This document shows, in pieces, positions 54,780 through 64,000 of a stretch of 64,000 bases of DNA. Source of the DNA: Streptomyces sp. CC228A (lineage in GTDB: Bacteria > Actinomycetota > Actinomycetes > Streptomycetales > Streptomycetaceae). Below the pieces are notes generated by a model that saw nothing but the letters and a program-made list of their open reading frames with translations, was not told the DNA's origin and searched no databases. Positions within the stretch are counted from its first letter, which is position 1, and each line of letters starts with the position of its first letter. The stretch spans positions 965,494-1,029,493 of the forward strand of contig NZ_JAJPUI010000002.1 of NCBI RefSeq assembly GCF_021390935.1, given 5' to 3'. The position numbers and the translations under genes are program-made.

Positions 54780-57254
54780 TTACAGCTTCTCGACCGGCGC
54801 GTACCGGAGCAGCAGCCGCTTGGGCTTGCTGTCGCCGAAGTCGATCGTGGCCTGGGCGTCTCCGCCCGTGCCCGTCACCGCCGTCACGGTGCCGAGCCCG
54901 AACTGGTCGTGCGTGACCCGGTCGCCGACCGCCAGGGCGATCACCGGCCTGTCCGTCGTGCGGCGCGTGGCGAAGCCCGCCGGGCCGGAGCGGGCGCGGT
55001 GGGCCGACAGGGAGGCGGCCACGCCGGACGCGGGGGTGGCCGGGCCGCCCGCCGGGGCACCCACCCTGCGGCCGGTGCGGCGCCAGTCCATGTGCTGCTC
55101 CGGGATCTCCTCCAGGAAGCGGGACGGCGGGTTGTACGCGGGCTGCCCCCAGGCGCTGCGCATGGTGGAGCGCGTCAGGTAGAGGCGCTCGCGGGCGCGG
55201 GTGATGCCGACGTAGGCGAGACGGCGCTCCTCCTCCAGTTCCTTGGCCTGGCCGAGGGCCCGCATGTGCGGGAACACGCCGTCTTCCATGCCGGTCAGGA
55301 AGACCACGGGGAACTCCAGCCCCTTGGCGGTGTGGAGGGTCATCAGCGTGATCACGCCGTCGCCCTCCTCGTCTCCGTCCGGGATCTGGTCCGAGTCGGC
55401 GACCAGGGCCACCTGCTCCAGGAACTCCGCGAGCGTGCCCGCGCCCTCTCCCTCGCCCCGCTCCTGCTCGAATTCCAGGGCGACCGCCGCGAGCTCCTGG
55501 AGGTTCTCGATGCGGGTCTCGTCCTGCGGGTCCGTGGACGCCTGGAGCTCCGCGAGGTAGCCGGTGCGCTCCAGCACCGCCTCCAGGATGACGGCGGGCC
55601 CCGCACCGGACTCGACGATGGTGCGCAGGTCGTCCATGAGCTGGTTGAAGCGCTTCACGGCGTTCGCGGACCGTGCCGCCATGCCGTACGCCTCGTCGAC
55701 CCGCTTCAGTGCCTGCGGGAAGGTGATCCGCTCGCGCAGGGCGAGGGCCTCGATCATCGCTTCCGCGCGCTCGCCGATGCCGCGCTTCGGGACGTTCAGG
55801 ATGCGGCGCAGCGGGACGGCGTCCTCCGGGTTGGCGAGGACCCGCAGGTAGGCGAGGACGTCCCGGACCTCCTTGCGCTCGTAGAAGCGGACGCCGCCGA
55901 CGACCTTGTAGGGCAGGCCGACGCGGATGAAGATCTCCTCGAAGACGCGGGACTGCGCGTTGGTCCGGTAGAAGACGGCCACGTCGCCCGCCTTCGCGTC
56001 GCCCGCGTCCGTGAGCCGGTCGATCTCGTCGGCGACGAACTGCGCCTCGTCGTGCTCGGTGTCGGCGACGTACCCGGTGATGCGGGAGCCGGCGCCGGCG
56101 TTGGTCCACAGGTTCTTGGGGCGGCGGCTCTCGTTGCGCTCGATGACCGCGTTGGCGGCGGAGAGGATGGTCTGCGTGGAGCGGTAGTTCTGCTCCAGCA
56201 GGATCGTCGTGGCGTCCGGGTAGTCCTCCTCGAACCGGAGGATGTTGCGGATGGTGGCGCCCCGGAAGGCGTAGATCGACTGGTCGGCGTCACCGACGAC
56301 GCACAGCTCGGCCGGCTCGGGGTCGCCCTCGCCGCCCGCGGTGCCCACGAGCTCCCTCACGAGGGTGTACTGGGCGTGGTTGGTGTCCTGGTACTCGTCG
56401 ACGAGGATGTGGCGGAAGCGGCGGCGGTAGTGCTCGGCGACGTCCGGGAACGCCTGGAGCAGGTGCACCGTCGTCATGATGATGTCGTCGAAGTCCAGGG
56501 CGTTGGCCTCGCGCAGCCGCGCCTGGTACATCCGGTACGCCTCGGCGAGGGTCTTCTCGAAGCCGTCGCTCGCCTGGTCGGCGAAGGTCTCCTCGTCGAT
56601 GAGCTCGTTCTTGAGGTTGGAGACCTTGGCGCTGAAGGACTTCGGCGGGTACCGCTTGGGGTCGAGGTCCAGGTCGCGGCAGACCAGCGCCATGAGCCGC
56701 TTGGAGTCGGCGGCGTCGTAGATCGAGAACGACGACGTGAAGCCGAGCCTCTTGGACTCGCGGCGCAGGATCCGGACGCACGCGCTGTGGAAGGTCATCA
56801 CCCACATCGCGTGGGCGCGCGGACCGACGAGCTGCTCGACGCGCTCCTTCATCTCGCCCGCGGCCTTGTTGGTGAAGGTGATGGCGAGTATCTGCCCGGG
56901 GTGCACGTCCCGGGTGGCCAGCAGGTGCGCGATGCGGTGGGTGAGCACGCGGGTCTTGCCGGAGCCCGCACCGGCCACGATGAGCAGCGGCGAGCCGGTG
57001 TGGACGACGGCGGCGCGCTGCTGCTCGTTCATGCCCTCCAGCAGGGCCGCCGGGTCCACGACGGGGCGCGGGGCGCCGTCCCGGTAGTAGGCGTCCGGAT
57101 CCGGGGGCAGGTCGAAGCGGCCCCCGAAGAGGTCGTCCGGGACCTCCTCCGCGGGCGGCGCACCGCCGTCGAGGTCCTCGGGCGGCGGGGGCTCCTCCGC
57201 GGAGTGGTCGGCGAAGCCCGCCAGGAAGCTGTCGTCAAAGAGGCTGCTGCTCAT
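54780..57254 (-). CDS. pcrA: ATP-dependent DNA helicase PcrA/UvrD
   Basis: This 824-residue superfamily-1 helicase has Walker A VAGAGSGKTRVLTHR, TFTNKAAGEMKERV (Ia), the DEYQDTN motif II in ILVDEYQDTNHAQY, GDADQSIYAFRGA (III), LEQNYRST (IV), TAKGLEFPVVF (V) and VGITRARERLYL (VI), plus a C-terminal Tudor-like tail typical of PcrA (GDRVTHDQFGLGTV). It acts in nucleotide-excision repair and replication-fork maintenance. A DNA-damage-type promoter lies 10 bp upstream of the ATG at 57254, so induction by DNA damage is expected. Confidence 0.96.
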   Translation of the reverse strand: MSSSLFDDSFLAGFADHSAEEPPPPEDLDGGAPPAEEVPDDLFGGRFDLPPDPDAYYRDGAPRPVVDPAALLEGMNEQQRAAVVHTGSPLLIVAGAGSGKTRVLTHRIAHLLATRDVHPGQILAITFTNKAAGEMKERVEQLVGPRAHAMWVMTFHSACVRILRRESKRLGFTSSFSIYDAADSKRLMALVCRDLDLDPKRYPPKSFSAKVSNLKNELIDEETFADQASDGFEKTLAEAYRMYQARLREANALDFDDIIMTTVHLLQAFPDVAEHYRRRFRHILVDEYQDTNHAQYTLVRELVGTAGGEGDPEPAELCVVGDADQSIYAFRGATIRNILRFEEDYPDATTILLEQNYRSTQTILSAANAVIERNESRRPKNLWTNAGAGSRITGYVADTEHDEAQFVADEIDRLTDAGDAKAGDVAVFYRTNAQSRVFEEIFIRVGLPYKVVGGVRFYERKEVRDVLAYLRVLANPEDAVPLRRILNVPKRGIGERAEAMIEALALRERITFPQALKRVDEAYGMAARSANAVKRFNQLMDDLRTIVESGAGPAVILEAVLERTGYLAELQASTDPQDETRIENLQELAAVALEFEQERGEGEGAGTLAEFLEQVALVADSDQIPDGDEEGDGVITLMTLHTAKGLEFPVVFLTGMEDGVFPHMRALGQAKELEEERRLAYVGITRARERLYLTRSTMRSAWGQPAYNPPSRFLEEIPEQHMDWRRTGRRVGAPAGGPATPASGVAASLSAHRARSGPAGFATRRTTDRPVIALAVGDRVTHDQFGLGTVTAVTGTGGDAQATIDFGDSKPKRLLLRYAPVEKL

Positions 57255-57263
57255 CGCCTATCG

Positions 57264-57286
57264 AGTCTAGGCGGCCCCACCGACAG
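57264..57286 (-). promoter_or_regulatory. RecA-NDp/PafBC-type promoter of pcrA
   Basis: Reading leftward: CTGTCGGTG (57278-57286), eight bases, TAGACT (57264-57269). It matches TTGTCRGTG-N8-TAnnnT except for the first T. The -10 ends 9 nt before the ATG, giving a nearly leaderless transcript. Confidence 0.75.
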
Positions 57287-57439
57287 AGCGGTCCGGATCC
57301 GGACCGCTCGCCGGGAGAGGTGCGCGGACTCACAGGATCCGGCGGCGATCCGCCTCCTCCCCCGCCGTCGCTTCGCCGTCGCCCCGCCGTTGCCCCCGCC
57401 GTTGCCCCGCCCGGACCGTCACGGTGCGCGACGCTCTGC

Positions 57440-57482
57440 CGTGACCTTGGTGAAGACGCGAACAAACATCGAAAAGGTCACG
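57440..57482. promoter_or_regulatory. Inverted repeat upstream of the first NlpC/P60 gene
   Basis: CGTGACCTT (57440-57448) and AAGGTCACG (57474-57482) are perfect 9-bp arms with 25 bp between them, in an AT-enriched patch (57455-57535) that probably includes the promoter. This may be a regulator site. The rest of 57287-57668 shows no gene. Confidence 0.45.
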
Positions 57483-57668
57483 GAAACGTATCGGGCATAT
57501 CGCACATCATCCTTCACAGCACCACCACAGGTTGGCTAGCGTGCTCGCCCAAGCGGCCCGTCCCCCTTTCGGCGATCCCCGCCGACCGCGCCGCTCCGCC
57601 GATTCCGGCCTGTCCTGCCTGCCCTTCCACTGGCCGGCGCGGCGGCCCACGGAAGGAGATGCCGACCC

Positions 57669-59152
57669 TTGGCGTCGCATCGCAAGCCGCGCAGCCTCAG
57701 CACCACCCGTACGATCCGCTCGCACGCCCCCGCCGTCGGCTTCACCACGGCCGCCCTCGCCTCCGTGACGCTGCTGTCCTCCCAGAACGCGGTGGCCGCC
57801 CCCGGCGACGACAAGCCGACGGTGGAGGAGGTCCAGCGCAAGGTCGACGACCTGTACCGGCAGGCCGGCACCACGGCCCAGCGCCCGGGCAGGGCCAAGG
57901 AAGCCGCCGACCGGCAGCGGGGCGGCGCCGGCGGCCTGCGCAGCGCGGAGGCCGACCGCGCCGAGGTCCTCGGCGCGCCGCGGCAGGAGCGCGGTGCCCG
58001 CGCGGCGGCGCCGTACGGGACGGCGCCGCTCGGCCGTCCCGCGGCGCTGCTGTCCGCGCCGGACGTGCAGGCGGACGCCGACCGGCCCCCGCTCGTGGAC
58101 CTGCCCGCGCAGCGGCAGCAGACGGCCGCCCCGGACCAGCCGGCGGCCGGGGGCGCACAGCGGGCGGACGCGCCGCGCGCGCGGGAGACGCCCGCGGTCT
58201 CGCAGGCCGAGCTGCGCTCGGCAAAGCGGACCGTGCAGGGGAAGCTCGCCGAGGCCCGCGCGCTGCTGGACCGGCTGGCGGCCGGGGAGCGGCAGCGGCT
58301 GGCGGAGCTGGAGCGCCTGCGGGAGGCGGAGGCCCACCGCCTCGCGGAGGAGCGGGCGGCGGCGGAGCATGCCGCACGGGCGGCGGAGGCGGCCCGCCAG
58401 GCTCTGGAGGCCCAGGCGCTCCCCCGGCACTCGACCTCCACGCGCCCCTCCAGGCACAGGAGCCCACGCCGCCCCCCGCCCACGCCGCCCTCGCGCTCAT
58501 CCACTCCGCGGAGATCCAGCCGCCCTGTCAGGCCCAGGAGCCGACGCCGGCCTACGGCGAGGCACCCCAGGCGCTCGCCCGTACCCACGCCCCCCAGACG
58601 CCCCTCCAGGCACAGGAGCCCACGCCGGTCCCCGCCCACGAGGTCCACGCCGCCCTCTGGTCGCAGGAGTGCCTCCCGGCGGCCGGCGAGCAGGCCCGGG
58701 AGCCGCAGTCGGCGACCGGGTGGGGGGCGCGGCAGCAGGAGCCGTCACCAGCCCCGGGCGGGACGGCCGCCGCCGCGGAGGCCGACGGGGACGCGGTCTA
58801 CGCGGCCAAGGCCGACAAGGTTGTCACGTTCGCCCGCGCCCAGATCGGCAAACCGTACGTGCGGGGCGCGACGGGACCGAGCTCGTACGACTGCCCGGGG
58901 CTGGCGCAGGCCGCCTGGCGGGCGGCGGGGGTCGACCTGCCCCGCGCCGCGGGCGAGCAGGCGCGGTGCGGCCGGCGCGTCTCCCCCGCCGAGCTGCTCC
59001 CCGGTGACCTGGTGTTCCTCTCCGGCGACGGCGGCCGCGTCGGCGTCTACGCCGGGGGCGGCACGGTGATCCACGCGACGGGGCCCGGTGCGGCGGTCCG
59101 CGAGGAACCGGTGTCCGACCTGCCCGTCCACGGGGCGGTCCGCCCGGCCTGA
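57669..59152 (+). CDS. NlpC/P60 cell-wall hydrolase, frame-interrupted
   Basis: A signal peptide (APAVGFTTAALASVTLLSSQ, cleaved near AVAAP), a coiled-coil region (about 45-250) and a C-terminal NlpC/P60 domain are visible. The catalytic Cys is in SSYDCPGLAQAAW and the His in VIHATGPG. The usual Ser after Cys is Pro here. Between them lie repeated QAQEPTP units. The halves are in two frames. One missing base near 58420-58440 joins them. The start is TTG at 57669 (LASHRKPRS), supported by GGAAGGAG ten nt upstream and by the Streptomyces family N-terminus MASHR. It cleaves peptidoglycan peptides outside the cell. Confidence 0.8.
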
Positions 59153-59189
59153 CCGGCCGCGGCCCTCACCGTCGCCGCCGCCCTCCGCG

Positions 59190-59543
59190 TCACGTCCAGA
59201 GCGTGGCGAGGAAGATATTGACGACGGTGAGGCCGCCGACCGCGCCGAAGACGCCCTTCTCCACGTGCTCGTCGTCGCGCTTCACGTACACGAGCGCGAG
59301 GATCACGACCAGCACGGCCAGCTTGATGCCGATCTTGACGTGGTTGAGGTCGGCGCCCTGGGCCTCCCTGAGGCCGACCAGGGCGACGCCGGTCACCAGC
59401 ATGGTGAGCGCGCCGTGCAGCATGGCCGGAACCATGCGGGCCGTGCCCGCGCCCATGGCCTTCATCTGGGTCAGGAAGCCGCCCAGGAGGGCGCCGATGC
59501 CGATGATGTGCAGGGCGACGAAGACATTGATGAGGACGTCCAT
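59190..59543 (-). CDS. Small four-helix membrane protein
   Basis: This 117-residue protein is almost entirely hydrophobic helices (NVFVALHIIGIGALLGGFL, VPAMLHGALTMLVTGVALVG, IGIKLAVLVVILALVYV, GGLTVVNIFLATLW). His in LHIIGIG and the GALxGG motif resemble small heme- or copper-associated membrane proteins, but no function is known. The ATG at 59543 is the only good start. Single leftward gene between two NlpC genes. Confidence 0.75.
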   Translation of the reverse strand: MDVLINVFVALHIIGIGALLGGFLTQMKAMGAGTARMVPAMLHGALTMLVTGVALVGLREAQGADLNHVKIGIKLAVLVVILALVYVKRDDEHVEKGVFGAVGGLTVVNIFLATLWT

Positions 59544-59972
59544 GGTGGGGAGCCTAGCCCCGGCCATATCACCTGCCGCCACCGAGGTCGGCCTCTTTCG
59601 CGGCAACGGTCGCGGGTGACACGGAAGACGCGGTTCCGAACCGTTTCGCCCGGTCGCAGGCAGCGACCGAGCGCTCAACTGCGGCCAATAGCGGTCACTT
59701 CCCTGCCCTCCCCGAAACCCCGGCCTAGCGTCCTTCCCCAGGTGGCCGGACCTCCCCACCGACCGGCCACCGCACACCTCCCCCACCTGCCCGCCCCATG
59801 CCCCTGCGCCACCCCCGCCGCACCCGCCGCACCCGCCGCACCCGCACGCGCCCCTCACCCCGCACCGCACGCCCCCTCGGACCCGCACCGCACCGCCTCC
59901 GAGCCCCGGCACACCGCCACCCCGTGTCCCGCCCCCGTCCACCCGTACGCAGCGAAGGAAGTGACCGCCCTC
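59544..59972. promoter_or_regulatory. Promoter and leader of the second NlpC/P60 gene
   Basis: About 430 bp without a gene. A CCTAGCGTCC box near 59733 is a possible -10, and a run of GCACCCGCC repeats at about 59815-59850 lies in the leader. The C-rich, G-poor sequence from 59740 to 59950 may keep the mRNA unstructured. Confidence 0.4.
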
Positions 59973-61098
59973 GTGGCAGCGCACCGGAAGCCCAAGCAGT
60001 CCCCGCTGAGCGGACAGGCCGGTCGTACGGCCGCCACGCTCGCGCTCGCCGGGGCGGCCACCGCCACCGCCTTCGAGGGCTCGGGCCACGCCGAACCGCA
60101 GCTGACCGCCGCGCAGGTCAAGGCCAAGGTCGACCGCCTCCACCACGAAGCGGAGATCGCCACCGAGAAGTACAACGGCGCCAAGGAGAAGGCCGACCAG
60201 GCCCGCGACCGGCTGGACGCGCTGCGCGACGAGGCCGCGCGGCGCACCGAGCGCCTCAACTCCGCGCGCCACTCGCTCGGTGCCGCGGCGGCCGCCCAGT
60301 ACCGGTCGGGCGGCCTGAGCCCGCGCTGCGGCTGGCGCTGTCCTCCGACCCCGAGCGCTATCTGCGCGGCGCCGCCCTCGCCGAGGCCGCCGGGGCGCGG
60401 CAGGCGGCCGCCGTCTCGTCGCTGCGCGGCCGGCTGGTCGACCTGGACCGGCTGCGGCAGGAGGCCGCCGACCGGACCCGGGACCTGAAGGCCCGCCAGG
60501 ACGAGCTGAACCGCCACAAGGCGACCGTGCGGCAGCGGCTGGACGCCGCCGAGAAGCTGCTCGCCCGGCTCACCGCCGCCGAGCGCGCGGCGTACGAGGC
60601 CGGTCCGCACGCGCACGGCGGCGACGCGGGCCGCCCGGGTGCGGCGCCCCGTACGGACCGGTCCGGCCGCGAGGGACTCACCCGCGCGGCCGCGCCGTCC
60701 GCGGCGGCGGGGACCGGGGCCGCCCGGGGCCCCGGACACCGGCCCCGACGGCCCGCTCCGCCAAGGCGGTCGCCTTCGCGTACGGGGCCATCGGCAAGCC
60801 GTACCAGTGGGGCGCCACGGGCCCGTCCTCGTACGACTGCTCCGGGCTCACCCAGGCCGCGTGGCGGGCCGCCGGGGTGGCGCTGCCCCGCACCACCTAC
60901 AGCCAGATCAACGCCGGGCAGCGGGTGGCCCGCTCCCAGCTCTCCCCCGGTGACCTGGTCTTCTTCTACTCGGGCCTGAGCCACGTCGGGATCTACATCG
61001 GTGACGGCAAGATGATCCACGCGCCCCGCACCGGCTCCACGGTCCGGATCGCGTCCATCGACGAGATGCCGTGGGCGGGCGCGGCCCGCGTCGGCTGA
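59973..61098 (+). CDS. NlpC/P60 cell-wall hydrolase, twice frame-interrupted
   Basis: The protein has a signal-like N-terminus (GRTAATLALAGAATATAFEG), a long coiled coil (VKAKVDRLHHEAEIATEKYN, then RLVDLDRLRQEAADRTRD) and a C-terminal NlpC/P60 domain with Cys in SSYDCSGLTQAAW, His in SHVGIYIG and the third residue in MIHAPRTG. The reading changes frame near 60325 and near 60730, each consistent with one missing base. GTG at 59973 (VAAHRKPKQ) with AAGGAA upstream gives the family N-terminus. An alternative GTG at 59961 is too near the ribosome binding site. It is a secreted peptidoglycan hydrolase. Confidence 0.8.
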
Positions 61099-61103
61099 GC
61101 GCG

Positions 61104-61137
61104 CCCTTCTGCACGCGGCCACCCGCGCGCAGAAGGG
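61104..61137. terminator. Bidirectional terminator, NlpC / response regulator
   Basis: CCCTTCTGC (61104-61112) and GCAGAAGGG (61129-61137) are perfect 9-bp arms between two convergent stop codons. Confidence 0.7.
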
Positions 61138-61146
61138 GCAGCCGAC

Positions 61147-61848
61147 TCAGACGAGCCGGCGGGCCGTCGCCCAGCGGGTCAGCTCGTGCCGGTTCGACAG
61201 CTGGAGCTTGCGCAGCACCGCCGACACGTGCGACTCCACCGTCTTCACCGAGATGAAGAGCTGCTTCGCGATCTCCTTGTACGCGTAACCGCGCGCGATC
61301 AGCCGCAGCACCTCGCGCTCCCGCTGCGTGAGCCGGTCCAGGTCCTCGTCCACCGGCGGCGCGTCCGTCGACGCGAACGCGTCCAGTACGAAGCCGGCCA
61401 GCCGCGGCGAGAACACCGCGTCGCCCTCCTGCACGCGGAACACCGAGTCGACCAGGTCCGCGCCGGTGATGGTCTTGGTGACGTAGCCGCGCGCCCCGCC
61501 GCGGATCACCCCGATGACGTCCTCGGCCGCGTCCGACACGGACAGCGCCAGGAACCGCACCGGCCGCTCCGGCGCCGCCATCAGCGAGGCGCAGCGCCGC
61601 AGCACCTCCACGCCGCCGCCGCCCGGCAGGTGCACGTCGAGCAGCACCACTTCCGGGCGGGTCGCCGTGATCACGGTGACGGCCTGGTCGACGTCGGCGG
61701 CCTCGCCGACGACCTCGACGCCGGTCTCCTCCGTCCGCCCGATCTCGGCCTGCACGCCGGTGCGAAACATCCTGTGGTCGTCGACGAGCACCACGCGCAC
61801 GTGCCGCTCCGCCCCCTGCTGCTGCCCGCTCGTGTCCTCGGTGCTCAT
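61147..61848 (-). CDS. NarL/LuxR-family response regulator
   Basis: This 233-residue protein has a receiver domain (VVLVDDHRMFRTGVQAEI with the acidic pocket, phosphorylated Asp in VVLLDVHLPGGGG, and the conserved Lys in VTKTITGADLV) and a C-terminal LuxR-type HTH (LTQREREVLRLIARGYAYKE, then SVKTVESHVSAVLRKL). It is phosphorylated by the kinase encoded immediately upstream, with a 4-bp gene overlap (61845-61848). Confidence 0.95.
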   Translation of the reverse strand: MSTEDTSGQQQGAERHVRVVLVDDHRMFRTGVQAEIGRTEETGVEVVGEAADVDQAVTVITATRPEVVLLDVHLPGGGGVEVLRRCASLMAAPERPVRFLALSVSDAAEDVIGVIRGGARGYVTKTITGADLVDSVFRVQEGDAVFSPRLAGFVLDAFASTDAPPVDEDLDRLTQREREVLRLIARGYAYKEIAKQLFISVKTVESHVSAVLRKLQLSNRHELTRWATARRLV

Positions 61849-63239
61849 GCGCCCGTCTCCTCCGACTCCGACTGCCGCGACTCCCGCGCCGCTCCCGGCG
61901 CGGTCCGCGGCGCCGCCGACGGCTCCGCCTCCGGCACCGCCCGCTGCATCTCCAGCTCCACTTCCGTGCCCTCCCCGGGCGCCGACCTCACCCGTGCCGT
62001 GCCGCCGTTGCGCTGCATCCGGCCGATGATCGATTCCCGTACGCCCATGCGGTCGGCGGGGACGGCACCGAGGTCGAAGCCGGGACCGCGGTCCCGTACG
62101 GAGACGAAGACCGTGAGGCCCTCCACCTCGGCGTACACCTGGACGGCGCCGCCGCCGAGGCCCCCGCCGCCGGACGCCTCCCCGCCACCGTACTTGGCGG
62201 CGTTCACCATCGCCTCACGCGCGGCCTGCATCTGCGCGGCCAGTTTCTCGTCGAGGGGGCAGTCGCCGACGACCACGACCTCCAGCGGCACCCCGTGCTT
62301 GTCCTCCACCTCGGCGGCCGCCTTCCGCACCGCGTCGGCGAGGGTGGCGGGCTCCTCGTCCTCGTCCTTGCCGGTGCCCTCCGGCCGGTACAGCCAGGTG
62401 CGCAGCTCCCGCTCCTGCGCGCGGGCGAGGCGGCGCACCTCCGCCGGGTCGTCGGCGCGGCGCTGGATGAGGGTGAGGGTGTGCAGCACCGAGTCGTGGA
62501 CGTGCGCGGCGACCTCGGCGCGCTCCTGGGCGCGGATGCGCATGGTGCGCTCCTCCGTCAGGTCCTGCGATATCCGGACCAGCCAGGGCCCGGCGAGCAG
62601 CGCGATCCCGGCGAGCACGGCGAGGGCGGCGGTGAGCGCGGTGCCGAGCTGGGCGGCGGAGCCGCGTACCACGAGGAACACGGTGAGGCCGAGGCCCACG
62701 AGGGCGACCCCGGCGAGGCCGCGGGCGAGCTGGAACAGCTGCTTGCGGCGGCCCGCGTCGGTCCAGCGGGCCCGGCGGGCGTTGTCGGCCTGCCGCCAGA
62801 CGAGGACGACGCCGACGCCGATGAGCAGCGCCGGCCACACGTACCGGTTGGCGTCGCCGCCGAGGTCGAGGCTGCGGATGAAGACGGACATGCCGGCCAG
62901 CAGCGCGACGAGCGCGACGACCTGGCCGGTGTCGGGCTTGCGGAGCTTGCGGCGCCCGTCGGCGGTGGTCTCGAAGAGGCTGCGCGGCTCGGCGGAGCGC
63001 CCGCCGACGCCGAGGGGTACGGCGATCCAGAGCGCGGCGTAGAGCAGGACGGCCAGGGGGCCGTCGGCGAGGAACAGCCCGAGGAACGCCAGCCGCACCC
63101 ACACGACGGGCAGTCCGAGGTGCCCGGCGAGGCCGCGGCCGACACCGCCGAGCATCCGCCCGTCGGCGCTGCGGTACAGCTTGCGCGGCGGCGGGTCGTC
63201 GGCGGCGGGGGCGGACGGGCGCGGGACGGCGGCTGGCAT
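61845..63239 (-). CDS. PspC-domain sensor histidine kinase
   Basis: This 464-residue kinase begins with a PspC domain (KLYRSADGRMLGGVGRGLAGHLGL), followed by several transmembrane helices, a HisKA_3 dimerisation domain with the phospho-His in AEVAAHVHDSVLHTLTLIQR and a HATPase domain (AAREAMVNAAKYGG, DRGPGFDLGAVPADRMGVRESI). PspC domains respond to membrane stress in Psp systems, so envelope stress sensing is probable. ATG at 63239. Overlaps the response regulator. It diverges from a second PspC gene by 153 bp, which suggests joint control. Confidence 0.93.
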   Translation of the reverse strand: MPAAVPRPSAPAADDPPPRKLYRSADGRMLGGVGRGLAGHLGLPVVWVRLAFLGLFLADGPLAVLLYAALWIAVPLGVGGRSAEPRSLFETTADGRRKLRKPDTGQVVALVALLAGMSVFIRSLDLGGDANRYVWPALLIGVGVVLVWRQADNARRARWTDAGRRKQLFQLARGLAGVALVGLGLTVFLVVRGSAAQLGTALTAALAVLAGIALLAGPWLVRISQDLTEERTMRIRAQERAEVAAHVHDSVLHTLTLIQRRADDPAEVRRLARAQERELRTWLYRPEGTGKDEDEEPATLADAVRKAAAEVEDKHGVPLEVVVVGDCPLDEKLAAQMQAAREAMVNAAKYGGGEASGGGGLGGGAVQVYAEVEGLTVFVSVRDRGPGFDLGAVPADRMGVRESIIGRMQRNGGTARVRSAPGEGTEVELEMQRAVPEAEPSAAPRTAPGAARESRQSESEETGA

Positions 63240-63392
63240 GCCTCGATGGTCACACGCCCGGCGCGCCGGAACATCAGGGTCGGCCCTGACCCGCACCCTG
63301 ACCCGGCGGGCGCGGTCCGGGAGCGGAATATCAGGGACCGGCCAGGGTCGGGGCGGCTGCCGTCCCGGCGCGGCGGCCGTCACCATGGTCGT

Positions 63393-64000
63393 ATGACTAC
63401 CGCGACGCCGCCGCCGCCGCCCAGCCGGGGCGACCGGGCCCGACGGGGCACCCGACCGGCGGCGCCGCACCCCCGCTGCGCCGCACCCGGCAGAAGGTGA
63501 TGGCGGGGGTGTGCGGCGGCCTCGGCCGCCACTTCGACCTGGACCCGGTGGTCTTCCGGGTCGCGACCGGTGTGCTCGCCGTGGCGGGCGGCATCGGCCT
63601 GATCTTCTACGGCTTCGCGTGGCTGCTGCTGCCCGCCGAGGGCGAGGAGGAGACCGAGGCGCGGCGGCTGCTGTCGGGCCGGGTCGGCGGTTCGTCGCTG
63701 ACGGCCGTCCTGATGGCGCTGGTGGGCTGCGGGCTGTTCCTCACCATGCTGGGCGCCAACCGCGACGCGGTCGGTTTCGCGATCCTGCTGGTCTTCGCGG
63801 TGAGCGGCGCGGCGGTCTGGTCGCAGCGCCGGTCGGCCGCGGCGGCCTGGCCCTCCTGTGGGGACTCGCCGCCGGGCTCCTCGGCGGGCTCCTCGCCTCC
63901 CCGGTCCGCAGACGAGGCGACGTGACCCGGACTCAGCCCGGTCCGGGAGAGGCGTACCGGAACACCGGCAGCGCCCAGCGCGGCGGCGAAGGCGGCGGCC
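63393..64000 (+). CDS. PspC-domain membrane protein, partial and frame-interrupted
   Basis: From the ATG at 63393 a Pro/Arg-rich N-terminus leads into a PspC domain (RTRQKVMAGVCGGLGRHFDL, then PVVFRVATGVLAVAGGIGLI) and more transmembrane helices (SLTAVLMALVGCGLFLTMLG, VGFAILLVFAVSGAAVW). The frame changes between about 63400 and 63470 and again near 63835, where GGLALLWGLAAGLLGGLLAS continues to the end of the window. Both breaks fit one missing base. The gene runs out of the window. It pairs with the divergent PspC kinase system. Confidence 0.75.

Overview
This window is high-G+C actinobacterial chromosome and almost certainly comes from Streptomyces. Coding regions have strongly G/C-biased third positions, many genes start with GTG, several promoters sit directly on the start codon, and the core gene content matches Streptomyces: mdh, folD, purN-purH, sucC-sucD, an icmB-like mutase subunit, pcrA, and NlpC/P60 and M23 cell-wall hydrolases. 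The order of these genes is, as far as I recall, close to the S. coelicolor SCO4797-SCO4830 neighbourhood. No rRNA, tRNA or CRISPR array was seen.

Layout. 1-4.6 kb is an accessory module: a TPR-containing HTH regulator, three tightly coupled small genes and a GntR remnant, bracketed by a 292-bp, about 98.6% identical direct repeat of the 3' end of a MocR-type regulator gene. 4.7-5.7 kb holds an AhpD-like protein and an Lrp regulator. 5.9-10.6 kb is a Trypco1 protein coupled to a very large protease-STAND NTPase-propeller-like protein, an apparent biological-conflict system. 11.0-14.8 kb has a cold-shock gene with a structured leader, a DEAD-box helicase, a methyltransferase and small membrane proteins. 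15.0-22.4 kb is a single operon for glycine betaine synthesis and uptake (aldehyde dehydrogenase, GMC oxidoreductase, ABC ATPase, fused permease, binding lipoprotein). 22.6-24.5 kb has an XRE/membrane pair and mdh. 25.3-31.5 kb contains three membrane-anchored HTH proteins, DUF3017, folD and a small membrane protein. 31.7-40.6 kb has a small secreted inhibitor-like protein, purH-purN, two decayed gene fragments, a truncated DUF6350 gene, a sigma-like protein and sucD-sucC.

41.5-50.2 kb is the most interesting block: VWA - DUF5682 - MoxR AAA ATPase divergent from SWIM zinc finger - DUF5691. The divergent intergenic region carries two face-to-face copies of the actinobacterial DNA-damage (RecA-NDp/PafBC-type) promoter element TTGTCAGTG-N8-TAnnnT. 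The one driving the SWIM gene is a perfect match and leaderless. The helicase gene pcrA at 57 kb has the same element, so the cluster is inferred to belong to the DNA-damage regulon. 50.7-64 kb returns to core functions: icmB-like subunit, lipase, M23 peptidase, pcrA, two NlpC/P60 hydrolases and a PspC-type two-component system.

Caution on quality: at least fifteen reading-frame breaks interrupt otherwise conserved proteins, and nearly all of them are consistent with one missing base in G/C-rich sequence. Most are probably base-level assembly errors and not true pseudogenes, so these genes are annotated as interrupted CDSs. The kinase fragment at 35.2-35.8 kb, its tail-to-tail junction with DUF6350, and the GntR and mocR fragments near the left end look like real gene decay. 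Intergenic spaces hold many short tandem repeats and strong hairpins.
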